A stretch of DNA of 64,000 bases, taken from DAIQNV01 sp038748775 (GTDB lineage: Bacteria; Planctomycetota; Phycisphaerae; Phycisphaerales; UBA1924). Position 1 is the first letter of the stretch, and the number at the start of each line of letters is the position of its first letter. The DNA lies in NCBI GenBank assembly GCA_038748775.1, contig JBCDIT010000008.1, forward strand, positions 62,001 to 126,000, given 5' to 3'. The notes under the pieces were generated by a model. It made no database searches. It was not told the DNA's origin and saw only the letters and a list, made by a program, of their open reading frames with translations. Shown piece by piece: positions 1 to 9,483 of the stretch. A program made the translations under genes and the position numbers.

Positions 1-3000
1 TCGGACCTGTTCCCAGAGCTCCGAGAGCCGCTTCTGACTGACCGGAACGCTCGTCTTGAGTTCCTGAGCGAACAGCGAAACACGGAACTCCTCGAGCATC
101 CATCGCACCTCCCAGAACGCCGGGTCGTTGACACCCTGGGCCGAATGCTGCTTGGCCCGTTCGGCCAATTGTTGCTCCCACGCGAGGATCTCGCCCATCG
201 CGCGTCGGTCCTTATCGACCCCCCCACCCCTCAGACGATCGATCCTGCGGGCGATCGCCTTGATAAACCTGGGGTAGCAGCGGAGCCAACGGTAAGGCGT
301 CGTGAACAAGAACGGTCCACCGAGCAACCGGTTGAGTTGCCCGGTCATATCTTGGACCGAAACACGCCAAGGGTCGGGTGTCTTGACCTCGAGCTTCTGG
401 CGGATCGACACGGCGTTGGCGAGCGTGGCCTCAACAATCGGCGCCACCTCGTGCAGCGTGTCGGTCATCCGGTTCCAGCCCTCGGCGATCCGTTCTTCGA
501 AGCCGACTTCGGTGCGTACGTCGACGTTATCGTTGACGTACACGCGATCGGCCACGAGCAACATGATCTGATCCGCGATGTCTTCCGACTTGCCGAGCGC
601 CGCCCAGTGCAATCGGATTTTCTCGATCGATGGGATATCTCGCGGCCGAAGCCTGAGATCCCGCTTGAGCGGCCGCGTAAACAAACGCGCCAGCCCGAGC
701 CTCATCGCCCCGTCGGCGGCCTCGCGCGTCTCGAACAGACGCAACCCGGCGGATCTGCCGAGATCGACGACCGCTGGGTACGCGGTCGTCGTCAGGAGCC
801 CTGACGTAACGGTGACCTTATCGGGCAGGTCGCCGAAGTCCCACTCCTCGATCCCGTCGCGCGTCCACTGCTCGGCCGCGAGCTTGCTGAACCCCGCCTG
901 GACTTGGTCCTTGAGTTCGGCTCGTAGCGCTCCCAGATCGCGCCCCTCAGCGAGAACGTCGCCGGATTCGTCGAGCACACGGACATTGAGCCTGAGGTGC
1001 GTCGGGAGTTCTTCCAGCCTGAAGTCGCCCGCCCGAACCGTGGCTCCGGTGCGCTGCGAAACGAGCTTCGCAAGGGTCACGAGCAGCCCGCCGTCGTCTA
1101 CGCGAACGCGCTCGGCGAACGCCTTGGCATCGCGCGAGGCGTCGAGGTGACGCCGGACGTGCTTGGGAAGGGTGCGGAGCAATGCCTCGGCTTTCTCGGT
1201 GAGGAGCGCCGGAACGATCCGTTCGGTCCGGTCAGGGTCGAGTTGCCCGAGCAGTCCGATCGGGACGTCAAGGGTGACCCCGTCGCGCTCGTGCCCTGGC
1301 TCGAACCGATACTCGAGCGTCAGCGTCGCGCCCCCGGCATCGATCCGGTCCGGGTAGTCACGCTCGTCGATCTCGGCCCGTGTGATCAACAGATCTTCGG
1401 TCGACATCAACAGGTCAGACTTCTGGGCGTTGGGCAGCTTCTTGTACCAGCGGTCGAAGCGTTGGCCTGTATACACGTCTTCGGGGACGAGTCGGTCGTA
1501 AAACGCGTAGCGTGCCTGGGCTTCGGCGAGCAAGTCGCGTCGGCGGGCTTTGTTCTCCAGCGTGTGCAGCTTCGCCTCGAGTTCCCGGTTCTTGAGAAGC
1601 GACGGGTTCGACGTGTCCATGTCGCCCTCGACCAGGGCGTTGAAAATGAACAACTCGCGTGACTCGCCCGGGTTGACCTTCCCGTAGTGCACGCGCCGTT
1701 TGGGGATCACCTCGAGCCCGTATAGCGTCGCCTTTTCCCAGGCCAGCACCTTTCGAGACTTCGTATCCCAATGCGGATCCGAGTGGGTTCGCTTGAGCAG
1801 GTGTCCGCCCAAGCGCTCGACCCACACCGGGTCGATCACGGCCGCGGTTCGCGCGAAGAGTTGCGTCGTTCGCACGAGCTCGGCCGCCATGATCCACTGG
1901 GGCCTCGCCTTCTTCAGCGTTGACCCCGGGTGGATCATGAACCGCTGGTTGCGGACCGCGAGGTACTCGCGTTTGTCGTCCAGCTTCCCGATGTTCGTCA
2001 GGAGCCCTGCGAGGAGCGCCCGGTGGATGTTGTCGGCGTCGGCCGGCTTGGCGTTCGGTTTGAAACCCAGGTCGGTCGCGATCTGCCGGATCTGTGAGAT
2101 CACCTCCCCCCACTCGCGGAGGCGGAGTTCGGAAAGGAAATGCCTCTCGCACGCCTTCCGGCGGTTCGACCGGCTGAGCGATCGGAGATGATCGTGCCAG
2201 AAATGCCAGACCCGGAGCAGGGTCAAGAAATCCGACGGCGGAGCCTCGGGCTCGTGCTTCTTGCGTTTCGGCTTCGATTCTGATTCGGGGTCTTTGGCAA
2301 AGAACGCGTGCGCCTGGTCGGCCGCGTCGCGTTTCTCGGGCGGGCGCAGCCTCGGGTCCTGCACGCTGAGCCCGGCAGCGATGATGAGCATCTCCGTGAC
2401 GCACCCCTCGTCGTTGGCCGCGAGAATCATCCTCGCGACGCGGGGGTCGATCGGGAGCCTTGCCATCGCGCGTCCGAGGTCGGTGATGTCGTTCTCCTCG
2501 TTGGCCGCACCGAGCTCGACGAGCGTCTGGTACCCGTCGCGGATGAGCCGGTCATCGGGTGGTTCAACAAACGGGAATCGCTCAGGACGCCCCAACCCGA
2601 GCGAGGCCATCTGCAACACCACGGCCGCGAGGTTGGTGCGCAGGATCTCGGGCTGCGTGAACTCGTCGCGTGTCTTGAAGTCGTCTTGCCCGTAGAGCCG
2701 GTAGCAAATGCCCGGACCGATCCGGCCGCAGCGGCCCTGCCTCTGGTTGGCGCTCGCCTGGCTGACCGGCTCGGTCGGCAATCCCTGGACTTTGGTTCTC
2801 GCGCTATAGCGTGACACGCGTGCGAGACCGGGGTCGATGACGTACCGAATCCCCGGAACGGTAAGCGACGTCTCGGCGACGTTGGTCGCGATCACGATGC
2901 GCCGGCCCCGATGCGGCTTGAACACCCGCTGTTGTTCCTGAGGCGACAGCCTTGCGTAGAGCGGGAGCAGTTCGACGCCGGAACGTGCGTGGTACCGGTC

Positions 3001-3972
3001 GCGGAGTGCGTGCGCCGTCTCGCGGATCTCGCGTTCCCCGGGCATGAAGATCAAGACATCACCCCCGGCACTCGACGGGCGCTCAAGCTCGATTTCGTCC
3101 AACGCGAGCTGCACGCCATCGATGACGAGGTCGGTGTCCGGGTCCGCCGGCGTGCCTTCCTCGGTGAGTGGCCGATACCTCGTCTCGACCGGGAACGTCC
3201 GACCGGGCACCTCGATCACCGGAACGGAAGCGTGGAGGTGTTTCTCGAAGTGATCGGCGAAGCGGCGCGGATCAATGGTCGCGGACGTGATCACGAGCTT
3301 GAGGTCGTGCCTCCGGGGAAGCAGTTGGGTGAGGTATCCGAGAAGGAAGTCGATGTTGAGACTTCGCTCGTGGGCCTCGTCAACGATGATCGTGTCGTAG
3401 TCGAGCAGATCGCGATCGCCCTGCGTCTCGGCGAGCAGGATCCCGTCGGTCATCAGCTTGATGAGCGTGTCGGCAGAGGTCTTGTCGTCGAAACGTACCT
3501 TCGCGCCGACCAGGTCTCCGAGGTTGGTCCCGAGCTCATCGGCGATGCGCGACGCGACCGATCGCGCCGCGATGCGCCGGGGCTGGGTGTGCGCAATCAG
3601 CCCGTCAACGCCTCGTCCAGCGTCGAGACAGATCTTGGGCAACTGCGTCGTCTTGCCGGAACCGGTCTCGCCGCACACGACGACGACCTGGTGCCGCTCG
3701 ATCGCCTCGCGGATCTCGTCACGCCGGTCGGCGACCGGCAAATCCGGATATTCGGGCGTGGGGCGTCGTGAAAGTCGACGCGACCGGCGCTCTGCGGCCC
3801 GTTCGATCCGCTCCGAGAGCTGATCCGCGACTTGTTCGGGTGATTGACTAGCGCCCCCTTTTTGGCGTCTCGGAGGCCGTTCGAGGGCGTTGAGACGCCT
3901 TCCGAGGCGGGCCCGGTCGGCCAACATGCACTCGTTCAAGCGGTCTCGAAGTTCCCTGGCTTTGGCCCTCAC
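1..3972 (-). CDS. hrpA: ATP-dependent RNA helicase HrpA (3' end cut by window edge)
   Basis: DEAH-box helicase of the HrpA family, which remodels RNA and resolves stalled or collided ribosomes in other bacteria. The frame is open for 1324 codons to the window edge, about the usual HrpA length (about 1300), so only the last residues and the stop are missing. Walker A GETGSGKT lies near residues 101-108 and the DEAH box (VDEAHERS) near 198. The helicase core is followed by the long C-terminal region typical of HrpA. The GTG start at 3972 is chosen because residues 7-30 (ELRDRLNECMLADRARLGRR) match the usual HrpA N-terminus; an in-frame stop lies a few codons upstream. ATG at 3927 is the alternative. 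It is transcribed alone, away from the aspartokinase-like gene. Confidence 0.93.
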   Translation of the reverse strand, partial: MRAKARELRDRLNECMLADRARLGRRLNALERPPRRQKGGASQSPEQVADQLSERIERAAERRSRRLSRRPTPEYPDLPVADRRDEIREAIERHQVVVVCGETGSGKTTQLPKICLDAGRGVDGLIAHTQPRRIAARSVASRIADELGTNLGDLVGAKVRFDDKTSADTLIKLMTDGILLAETQGDRDLLDYDTIIVDEAHERSLNIDFLLGYLTQLLPRRHDLKLVITSATIDPRRFADHFEKHLHASVPVIEVPGRTFPVETRYRPLTEEGTPADPDTDLVIDGVQLALDEIELERPSSAGGDVLIFMPGEREIRETAHALRDRYHARSGVELLPLYARLSPQEQQRVFKPHRGRRIVIATNVAETSLTVPGIRYVIDPGLARVSRYSARTKVQGLPTEPVSQASANQRQGRCGRIGPGICYRLYGQDDFKTRDEFTQPEILRTNLAAVVLQMASLGLGRPERFPFVEPPDDRLIRDGYQTLVELGAANEENDITDLGRAMARLPIDPRVARMILAANDEGCVTEMLIIAAGLSVQDPRLRPPEKRDAADQAHAFFAKDPESESKPKRKKHEPEAPPSDFLTLLRVWHFWHDHLRSLSRSNRRKACERHFLSELRLREWGEVISQIRQIATDLGFKPNAKPADADNIHRALLAGLLTNIGKLDDKREYLAVRNQRFMIHPGSTLKKARPQWIMAAELVRTTQLFARTAAVIDPVWVERLGGHLLKRTHSDPHWDTKSRKVLAWEKATLYGLEVIPKRRVHYGKVNPGESRELFIFNALVEGDMDTSNPSLLKNRELEAKLHTLENKARRRDLLAEAQARYAFYDRLVPEDVYTGQRFDRWYKKLPNAQKSDLLMSTEDLLITRAEIDERDYPDRIDAGGATLTLEYRFEPGHERDGVTLDVPIGLLGQLDPDRTERIVPALLTEKAEALLRTLPKHVRRHLDASRDAKAFAERVRVDDGGLLVTLAKLVSQRTGATVRAGDFRLEELPTHLRLNVRVLDESGDVLAEGRDLGALRAELKDQVQAGFSKLAAEQWTRDGIEEWDFGDLPDKVTVTSGLLTTTAYPAVVDLGRSAGLRLFETREAADGAMRLGLARLFTRPLKRDLRLRPRDIPSIEKIRLHWAALGKSEDIADQIMLLVADRVYVNDNVDVRTEVGFEERIAEGWNRMTDTLHEVAPIVEATLANAVSIRQKLEVKTPDPWRVSVQDMTGQLNRLLGGPFLFTTPYRWLRCYPRFIKAIARRIDRLRGGGVDKDRRAMGEILAWEQQLAERAKQHSAQGVNDPAFWEVRWMLEEFRVSLFAQELKTSVPVSQKRLSELWEQVR

Positions 3973-4381
3973 GGCGTGAGGGTAGAAAGATTTTGTCGCT
4001 CAAGAAATCATCGAACCCTCTTGACCGTTTGGACGAAGTGGATAGCGTGTGCCCATGCCGAAGCGCGAGAAGCCGCTGAGGCCGGAGTCCAGATCGCCGT
4101 GAATCGAATTTACTGCCAGCTTATGACCACCAAAGTCACCCGCCGCGTTCAGTGGTTTACGGGTGGCTCTTGCTCGGTTCATGGGCTCGGCGGATAACGG
4201 CTGAGACCAACCAGGAACTGTGGCAAGGGCCGCCCGACAAGGGCGGCCCTTGTTCATTTCGGAGTTCGTGTCGGTGACATCGTTTGCGTAGACCCCGAAG
4301 GGGTCAGATCCAGCGACCCAGAAATGCCCGAAGGGGCGGGTCGAATAACGACGCAGGGCCACAGGGCCGAGGAGAACTGCG
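3973..4381. other. Intergenic region with possible small ORF or RNA
   Basis: This 409-base gap separates the divergent hrpA and the rightward aspartokinase-like gene. It holds a strong hairpin terminator at 4224-4252 reading rightward, although no recognised rightward gene lies before it. A 24-codon ORF (ATG 4123, stop ending 4197, starting MTTKVTRRVQW) ends 26 bases before that hairpin. It has no clear Shine-Dalgarno sequence. A TTGACC box near 4021 could be a -35 element, but no convincing -10 follows. A short transcript (small RNA or leader peptide) is possible but unproven. Small GC hairpins with GAAG loops lie at about 4290-4340, just before the next gene. Confidence 0.35.
4224..4252 (+). 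terminator. Rho-independent terminator hairpin
   Basis: Perfect 12-bp stem (CAAGGGCCGCCC paired with GGGCGGCCCTTG) with a 5-base loop, followed by TTCATTT on the plus strand. It matches an intrinsic terminator, yet lies 130 bases before the next rightward gene and after no annotated rightward gene. Confidence 0.7.
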
Positions 4382-5113
4382 ATGAGCCTCGAGAATGCGT
4401 TTGTGTTGGGAGCCGAGGGAGCCGCGATCGGGTCGGACGCGACGTGCGAGCGTCTGGCGACCGTCGTGATGCGCCTCGTCCAGGCCGGCAAGCGCGTCGT
4501 GCTCTTCGCAGGGCCGACGCGAGAACGAGCAGAACAACTCCGGCGCGACGCGTCGCGTCTCCCCGGAACCGCCGACGCATGGGACCGCGCCGCCGTCCTC
4601 GCCCGGGGTTCCTTCGAATCCGCGGAACGCATCTCGTGGTGGCTCAGCGAGCACGGCGTTGTCTCGACCGTCATCGAAGACACCGCCGAACTCCCGGTCG
4701 GACGGGGATGCCCCAACGAAGCCGAACCGCGGCGCGTCAGCGCTCGTCGTATCTCGAAGGCGTTTGAAGAGGCCTCGGTTGTCATCATCCCAGGCGGCGT
4801 GGCGCAAGACGGAACGGGCCGTGTGATGTCATTGGGCTCCGGCGGCACCGCTCTGTCGGCCGTCTTTGCGGGCGACCGCCTGGCCTTGCCGGTTCGCGTT
4901 CTTGGCTCAGAGAGCAACTGGGAAGGTGATGAATACGACGGCGCGATGCCCGCAGGATTGCCCAGACGCGCGGCATTGCTGGCACGCGATAGCCAGGTGA
5001 GCGTCTTCGCGGCCGAGGACGCCTCCGTGCTTTTACCCGCCGCAGGAGGTCGGACGGGGCGCAACCCGGGCTTCGCCGTGCGTGCGAATGTCCGATTCGC
5101 TACTTCGGCGTAA
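4382..5113 (+). CDS. Divergent aspartokinase-like protein (amino acid kinase fold)
   Basis: 243 residues. The order of conserved elements follows aspartate kinase. Residues 10-45 resemble the start of that fold (IGSDATCERLATVVMRLVQA then VVLFAGP). Residues 120-158 resemble the segment before and around the nucleotide loop (RISKAFEEASVVIIPGG, then GRVMSLGSGG). The KFGG motif expected at the N-terminus is absent, the protein is far shorter than a full aspartokinase, and there are no ACT domains. It may bind a nucleotide or amino acid without being an aspartokinase. The start is supported by GAGGAG eight bases upstream. It converges on the BtpA-family gene. Homology is inferred by eye from the pattern of motifs, so the family call is moderate. 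Confidence 0.6.
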   Translation: MSLENAFVLGAEGAAIGSDATCERLATVVMRLVQAGKRVVLFAGPTRERAEQLRRDASRLPGTADAWDRAAVLARGSFESAERISWWLSEHGVVSTVIEDTAELPVGRGCPNEAEPRRVSARRISKAFEEASVVIIPGGVAQDGTGRVMSLGSGGTALSAVFAGDRLALPVRVLGSESNWEGDEYDGAMPAGLPRRAALLARDSQVSVFAAEDASVLLPAAGGRTGRNPGFAVRANVRFATSA

Positions 5114-5185
5114 CAACCGACGGGAGACAAGACGTTTCCGTCTATTCGTGGGGCGTGGTGGAGGAGACGAGCGACAAGCTTCGCG

Positions 5186-6022
5186 TTAGCCGCGCGCGGC
5201 CTGAACGAGGGCCGCAGCGCGGTTTGGATCGACGGGGTTGGCCCAATGGCCGGCCTGCTTGATGAACGACCCAACGATCAGGGCGTCGGCGTGCTCGAGC
5301 AACCCCCTGGCCGACTGATCGGTAACGCCCGAGCCAACAAGCACGGGCGCTTCCCGGCCGGACGCGTTCACAACGTTCTTGACCCGCTCAACGTCGGCCG
5401 GATCCGTCGGCTTGCCGGTGGCGGCGCCGGTGACGACGAGACCGTCCGCACCAAAGAAGAGCGTCGCTTCAGCGGCTTCCTCAAGGGAGAGGTCAGCGGT
5501 GATCGCGTGGCTCGCGTGCTTTTTCTTGACGTCTGCGAAGATCGCGACATCGGTCGCGTCGATCGACTTGCGGTAGCGGAGCAGCGACCCACCCTCGGCT
5601 CTCGCCAGCAGCCCTTCGTCGGCAACGTGGGCGAAGACCAAGTTCTCGGCCCTGATGAACGATCCGCCGGTGGACTGCGCGACCGCGAGGGCGTGCTTGT
5701 TGCCCCCCGAGAGAATCTGAACCCCGACTGGCACCGGCCGGATCTCGCCGACGTCGGCCTCCAACTCGAGAGCAATCCGCGTCATCGCGGCGACGGTGTG
5801 GGGTCCGTGCTCGTCATCGTGGACGTACGGCGCATCGTGCATGTTCTCGATGATGATCGCATCGAAACCGGCCTGAACGAGAACTCGGGCCTCATCGGCG
5901 GCTTGGCCGGCGATGATCTCGACGCTCGTGGTATGGGCGGGCGAACCCGGCAACGCGGCGACATGAACCATGCCGATCAGAGCGCGTTCGGGCAGAGGCG
6001 TTGAGACAAAAGGAGGGGTCAA
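5186..6022 (-). CDS. BtpA family protein (TIM-barrel)
   Basis: About 278 residues, matching the BtpA family. That family was named for a cyanobacterial protein needed for photosystem I accumulation, but it is also common in non-phototrophs, where its role is unknown. Recognisable pieces are IGMVHVAALPGSP near the start, IIIENMHDAPY, FIRAENLVFAHVADEG, IFADVKKKHASHAI and GADGLVVTGAATGKPTD. The last carries the phosphate-binding-like loops of a TIM barrel. The start is taken as TTG at 6022, because it forms a TTGA overlap with the stop of the AbgT gene just upstream and no other start codon lies near the conserved N-terminus. It is probably co-translated with AbgT; the first in-frame ATG is inside the conserved IGMVHV segment and too late. 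Confidence 0.85.
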   Translation of the reverse strand: MTPPFVSTPLPERALIGMVHVAALPGSPAHTTSVEIIAGQAADEARVLVQAGFDAIIIENMHDAPYVHDDEHGPHTVAAMTRIALELEADVGEIRPVPVGVQILSGGNKHALAVAQSTGGSFIRAENLVFAHVADEGLLARAEGGSLLRYRKSIDATDVAIFADVKKKHASHAITADLSLEEAAEATLFFGADGLVVTGAATGKPTDPADVERVKNVVNASGREAPVLVGSGVTDQSARGLLEHADALIVGSFIKQAGHWANPVDPNRAAALVQAARG

Positions 6023-8094
6023 GGTGTAACTCCGGCTGAGGCCCCTGGGGCGGCCGTGGCTTCGATGAACTCGGGGCTGAACACCTGCCCGGGGTCTCCG
6101 AGGCCGAGCGGGAATCCGGACGCGTCCCACAAGAGGAGCAGAACGGTCCACGCGATAACGAACGTGATCGTGTAAGGCAGCATCATCGCGATGAGCGTGC
6201 CCATGCCCGAGTTCTTGGCGTACTTCTGCATGTACACAAGAATGATGATCAGGTAGGCGTTGAGCGGGGTGATCGTGTTGGTCACCGAATCTCCGATGCG
6301 GTAGGCGACCATGGTCATCTCTGGCCTGATACCTGCGAGCATGAACATGGGGACAAAGATCGGCGCAAAGAGAGCAAACTTTGCGGACATCGACCCCACG
6401 AAGAGGTTGAACACCATCGTGACGAGGATGAACGCGACAAGCAGGGTCCACGACTCGAAGCCCGAGGTGAACAACCACTCACCGCCGGCGAGCGCGAGCA
6501 TGCGCCCGACGTTGCTCTGCCCGAAGTACGCAACAAACTGACCGGCGAAGAACGCGAGCACGATGATCGGCGCCATGCCGGCGATCGACTCGATCATGAG
6601 CTTCGCGGCAGCCTTCGTGTCCGTAACCCCGCCTGTCACGATCCCGTAGACGTATCCGGGGACGGCGAAGACGAACAGCATGATGGGCACAACGACCGAC
6701 ACCCAGCGCTGCGCTACCCCGTCCATCCCGCTCAGCGGGGTCTGCGTTATAGAGGGGAACAGATCAGGCATCAACACGACGAACGCGACGAACGTCGGCA
6801 ACCCTGTTACGAACAGCGACGCGGCGAAGACGCCCTTGGCTTCGATGGGCTCGAGGCCCTTCTTTGCAAGCCCGTACGTGACCGCGGAGACCCCAAAGAC
6901 GCCGGCGAGCACGAGCACTCCAAACCCGAAGATCGCGACCACTCGGGCTGGCTCATCGCCAATGAACCCGCCGACGATCATCGATACTCCAACACCGATC
7001 CCTGTCACCGTCGCGATCAATCCAACCAGAATCCCGACTGTCCATGGACTATCTGTCTCGGGCTCCTCTAGGGCGGGGTCCGGCCCGCCGTCTTCGGGCG
7101 ATTTCGCGCTGAGCCGCTTCTCGACGAACAGAGCGGTTGTCAGCCATCCGACACCCGTTATGAGAAAGGTCGAAACGGCCATGAACCACCAACTCGCGGT
7201 CGGAACGACCTGACGGTCGCTGTCGATAACCTGCGCACCGTTGGCGGTAAAGTTGGCCATGATCGGCTCGAGCGTCGTGATCAGCAGGTTGGCGTTGAAG
7301 CCGGCGGACACCCCGGCGAACACAGCGGCGATCCCGGCCAACGGGCTTCGGCCCGCCGCGAGATAGATCGCGGCCGCGAGCGGTGGAAGGACAATGTATC
7401 CAGCGTCCGAGCCGATGCTGGACATGATCCCGAGGAACACCATCGTGGGCGTCAATAGGTTGCGAGGCACGACCAGCATGAAGGTCTTGAGCAGCGCGGC
7501 GATAAGCCCCGTTCGCTCGGCAACGCCGATGCCCAGGATCCCGAGAAGGACCACCCCGAGCGGCGCGAAGCCCATGAAATTGTCTTCCATCGACTTGAGG
7601 CACCAGAACAGCCCCTCCACCGACATCAAGCTCACGGCGATGTTGACCTCACCGGTCGGCTCAAGCACCTGAATCGTCTCACCGGTGTCGGGGTCGACCG
7701 CGTCGACAGGACGCTGAACGAAGACCGCCCATCCGCGATCGCGAAAGTCAATCGGAGCGCCGCTCTCGTCGAGCACAGGGGTCTCTTCGCCCTCGACGAA
7801 AAGCCTGGCCTCGAACTCGCCTTCGTTGTTCGCGACAGCTTTCACAGTCGCGATGCGGTCGCTCTCGGATTCAACGATCTGCGCGACATGCCCGTCCACG
7901 TCTCCGTTCACCGGATCGGCGACGAATCGAACCTCGAATCCGCCGGGCATCGCCGGTGCGAGGACGTGAGACATGCCCAGAATGAGCAGCGCCCCAAGAA
8001 GGAACAGCACAGCCGGGTCCGGCAGCTTGTTCCCGACAAACTCCACCCCATCGAGGAACGCCCCGGCTATGCCGCTCTTTGTTTCCTTCGCCAT
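6019..8094 (-). CDS. AbgT family transporter
   Basis: 691-residue polytopic inner-membrane protein of the AbgT family (p-aminobenzoyl-glutamate uptake in E. coli; sulfonamide efflux reported for others). The N-terminus (GVEFVGNKLPDPAVLFLLGA) and later segments such as GSDAGYIVLPPLAAAIY, FNANLL and GDSVTNTITPLNAYLIIIL are hallmarks of the family. A long extracytoplasmic loop between the first and second membrane spans (about residues 55-165) is rich in acidic residues. This is larger than usual but typical of the bacterial members that have one. The gene lies 45 bases after the phosphoglycerate-mutase-like gene and overlaps the BtpA start by four bases, so the three probably form one operon. 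The substrate cannot be told from sequence. Confidence 0.92.
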   Translation of the reverse strand: MAKETKSGIAGAFLDGVEFVGNKLPDPAVLFLLGALLILGMSHVLAPAMPGGFEVRFVADPVNGDVDGHVAQIVESESDRIATVKAVANNEGEFEARLFVEGEETPVLDESGAPIDFRDRGWAVFVQRPVDAVDPDTGETIQVLEPTGEVNIAVSLMSVEGLFWCLKSMEDNFMGFAPLGVVLLGILGIGVAERTGLIAALLKTFMLVVPRNLLTPTMVFLGIMSSIGSDAGYIVLPPLAAAIYLAAGRSPLAGIAAVFAGVSAGFNANLLITTLEPIMANFTANGAQVIDSDRQVVPTASWWFMAVSTFLITGVGWLTTALFVEKRLSAKSPEDGGPDPALEEPETDSPWTVGILVGLIATVTGIGVGVSMIVGGFIGDEPARVVAIFGFGVLVLAGVFGVSAVTYGLAKKGLEPIEAKGVFAASLFVTGLPTFVAFVVLMPDLFPSITQTPLSGMDGVAQRWVSVVVPIMLFVFAVPGYVYGIVTGGVTDTKAAAKLMIESIAGMAPIIVLAFFAGQFVAYFGQSNVGRMLALAGGEWLFTSGFESWTLLVAFILVTMVFNLFVGSMSAKFALFAPIFVPMFMLAGIRPEMTMVAYRIGDSVTNTITPLNAYLIIILVYMQKYAKNSGMGTLIAMMLPYTITFVIAWTVLLLLWDASGFPLGLGDPGQVFSPEFIEATAAPGASAGVTP

Positions 8095-8139
8095 AGGACA
8101 ATTGTGGCGACTCTGACCGGTGCCCGCAAACAGGGCGTC

Positions 8140-9405
8140 TCAGCCTCGCACCGGGCGGACCCGCGCGAGGCCTCCCCGGAGGAAGTACTCGAGCAGGTCG
8201 TGGCCCGGGTCGACATGCAGATCGGAGGTGTTCGCGTCCGCCTCGGTCATCGCCCGGGCCACGACAGAACGCACCCAAGCCCCCGCCATCGCGAACGGAA
8301 CAGGGGTCGGATCCGGGCGTCGCTCCTCGGTAATGACGTATCGATCTGACGCCACCAAGAGCCGCCAACCGGGCCGATCCGGCTGCGCTTCCGCATCGCC
8401 GAACGACGCGAGCTTCTTAACAATCGGTGCGATCACGCCTGCGTCGAGCGACCGCAGCGCGTCGGCCTTCCCTTGGGCGTCGCCGGCAAACGATGCTCTC
8501 GCCGCGCGGGCGTAGTGCACGAACACCAGGTCGAAGCGATCGATCGCCTCGCACGCGGCCTGGCCGAGGGCGGCGTCATCGGCAAACGCCGAAGCGCCGA
8601 TCTGCGCCCCCACGCCCTTGGCGATCCCCCGCACGATCGGGTCTTCGCTCAACATGCCCACGCCCAGCCCCGTTCGCGTGGTAATGTCGGCCATCGCGGG
8701 CGCGATACCCGGGCCCCAGAGCCAGACCGCGTTGAGCGGGGGATGACCAACCTCCGCACGCGCACGATTGACCTCGTGGTCGCGGAGCGCGTCGTACGAC
8801 GCCTCGATGAGCCGGGTCAATCGCGCCGCTTCGGAGCGACGTCCACCCGGGGCAACGGGTGCGAACCCCTCCCAAGGCTCACCCAAGGCCTCCCAAGGCG
8901 GGCTGGTCTGAACATCGCCAAAGTCGGCCGAGGACTGATCGATCATGACCGCTCGCCCGCCGACGGTCGGCAAGAGCGAGCACCCGTTCCAGTCGTCCGC
9001 AAAATCGCGACGCCACGTCGCCTCGACCGCTTCGAACATCGCGGCCGCCTCGGCAGGCGAAGCGACGTCGGCCCCTGAAGCCTCGACCATGCCCTCGTCA
9101 CCGACGCTGACGAGGTCGGCCACGATGCCCCAGTCTTGCGGACCCAATTGAACCTCGGCGCCGGTCGCCAGCACGCCACCGGGCCCCGCACCGGCAGACG
9201 CCGCCTCTACGCCCAACAACGCGGCGATGGCAACATCCGTCGTTGGCGCGAGTCCACCAGGCGTGAGCGTCGCCGTGCCGACACGACCAGCCTTCGCGAC
9301 TCGATCGAGCGCAGGCGTCGTCGCGATCTGGAGCGGCGTCTGCCCGTCAAGGTCGGCGATCGGCGCGTCCGGGGCACCCGAGGCGATAATCACGGCGTAC
9401 TTCAC
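8140..9405 (-). CDS. Degenerate archaeal-type phosphoglycerate mutase (ApgM-like) protein
   Basis: 421 residues with the layout of the ApgM / proposed homoserine kinase family of the alkaline-phosphatase superfamily: a short N-terminal strand, a PxxD loop at 54-57, the segment NAVWLWGPG near 225, and a C-terminal alkaline-phosphatase-like core. Key catalytic positions look replaced. The usual DG at the N-terminus is SG (residue 9). The nucleophile Ser position appears to be Thr (TTDVA at 55-59). The metal-binding KxxDxxGHDGD-type segment is AARASFAGDAQGK (near 301). The DH pair before the C-terminus is DR (354-355). It is therefore probably not an active mutase and may bind a ligand or serve another role. 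It is first in a likely operon with AbgT and BtpA. Confidence 0.75.
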   Translation of the reverse strand: MKYAVIIASGAPDAPIADLDGQTPLQIATTPALDRVAKAGRVGTATLTPGGLAPTTDVAIAALLGVEAASAGAGPGGVLATGAEVQLGPQDWGIVADLVSVGDEGMVEASGADVASPAEAAAMFEAVEATWRRDFADDWNGCSLLPTVGGRAVMIDQSSADFGDVQTSPPWEALGEPWEGFAPVAPGGRRSEAARLTRLIEASYDALRDHEVNRARAEVGHPPLNAVWLWGPGIAPAMADITTRTGLGVGMLSEDPIVRGIAKGVGAQIGASAFADDAALGQAACEAIDRFDLVFVHYARAARASFAGDAQGKADALRSLDAGVIAPIVKKLASFGDAEAQPDRPGWRLLVASDRYVITEERRPDPTPVPFAMAGAWVRSVVARAMTEADANTSDLHVDPGHDLLEYFLRGGLARVRPVRG

Positions 9406-9416
9406 ACGCGCAGGCT

Positions 9417-9465
9417 AGCACGCCGCGCCGTCACGCCTCGGGAGCGACGCGCGGCGCAGCGTGCT
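9417..9465 (-). terminator. Possible terminator between PEP-CTERM gene and ApgM-like gene
   Basis: An interrupted GC-rich inverted repeat (AGCACG..CCGCGC against GCGCGG..CGTGCT with a 5-base bulge) fills the gap after the PEP-CTERM gene. It lacks a run of T, so function is uncertain. Confidence 0.3.
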
Positions 9466-9483
9466 GCCGAAGGGAGCCCCGAA

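Noticed and set aside
1..3840. Several rightward open frames of 60-290 codons across the hrpA region
   Set aside because: They are shadows opposite the HrpA frame, which has clear helicase motifs throughout; their translations are Arg/Pro/Ser-rich and lack domain patterns.
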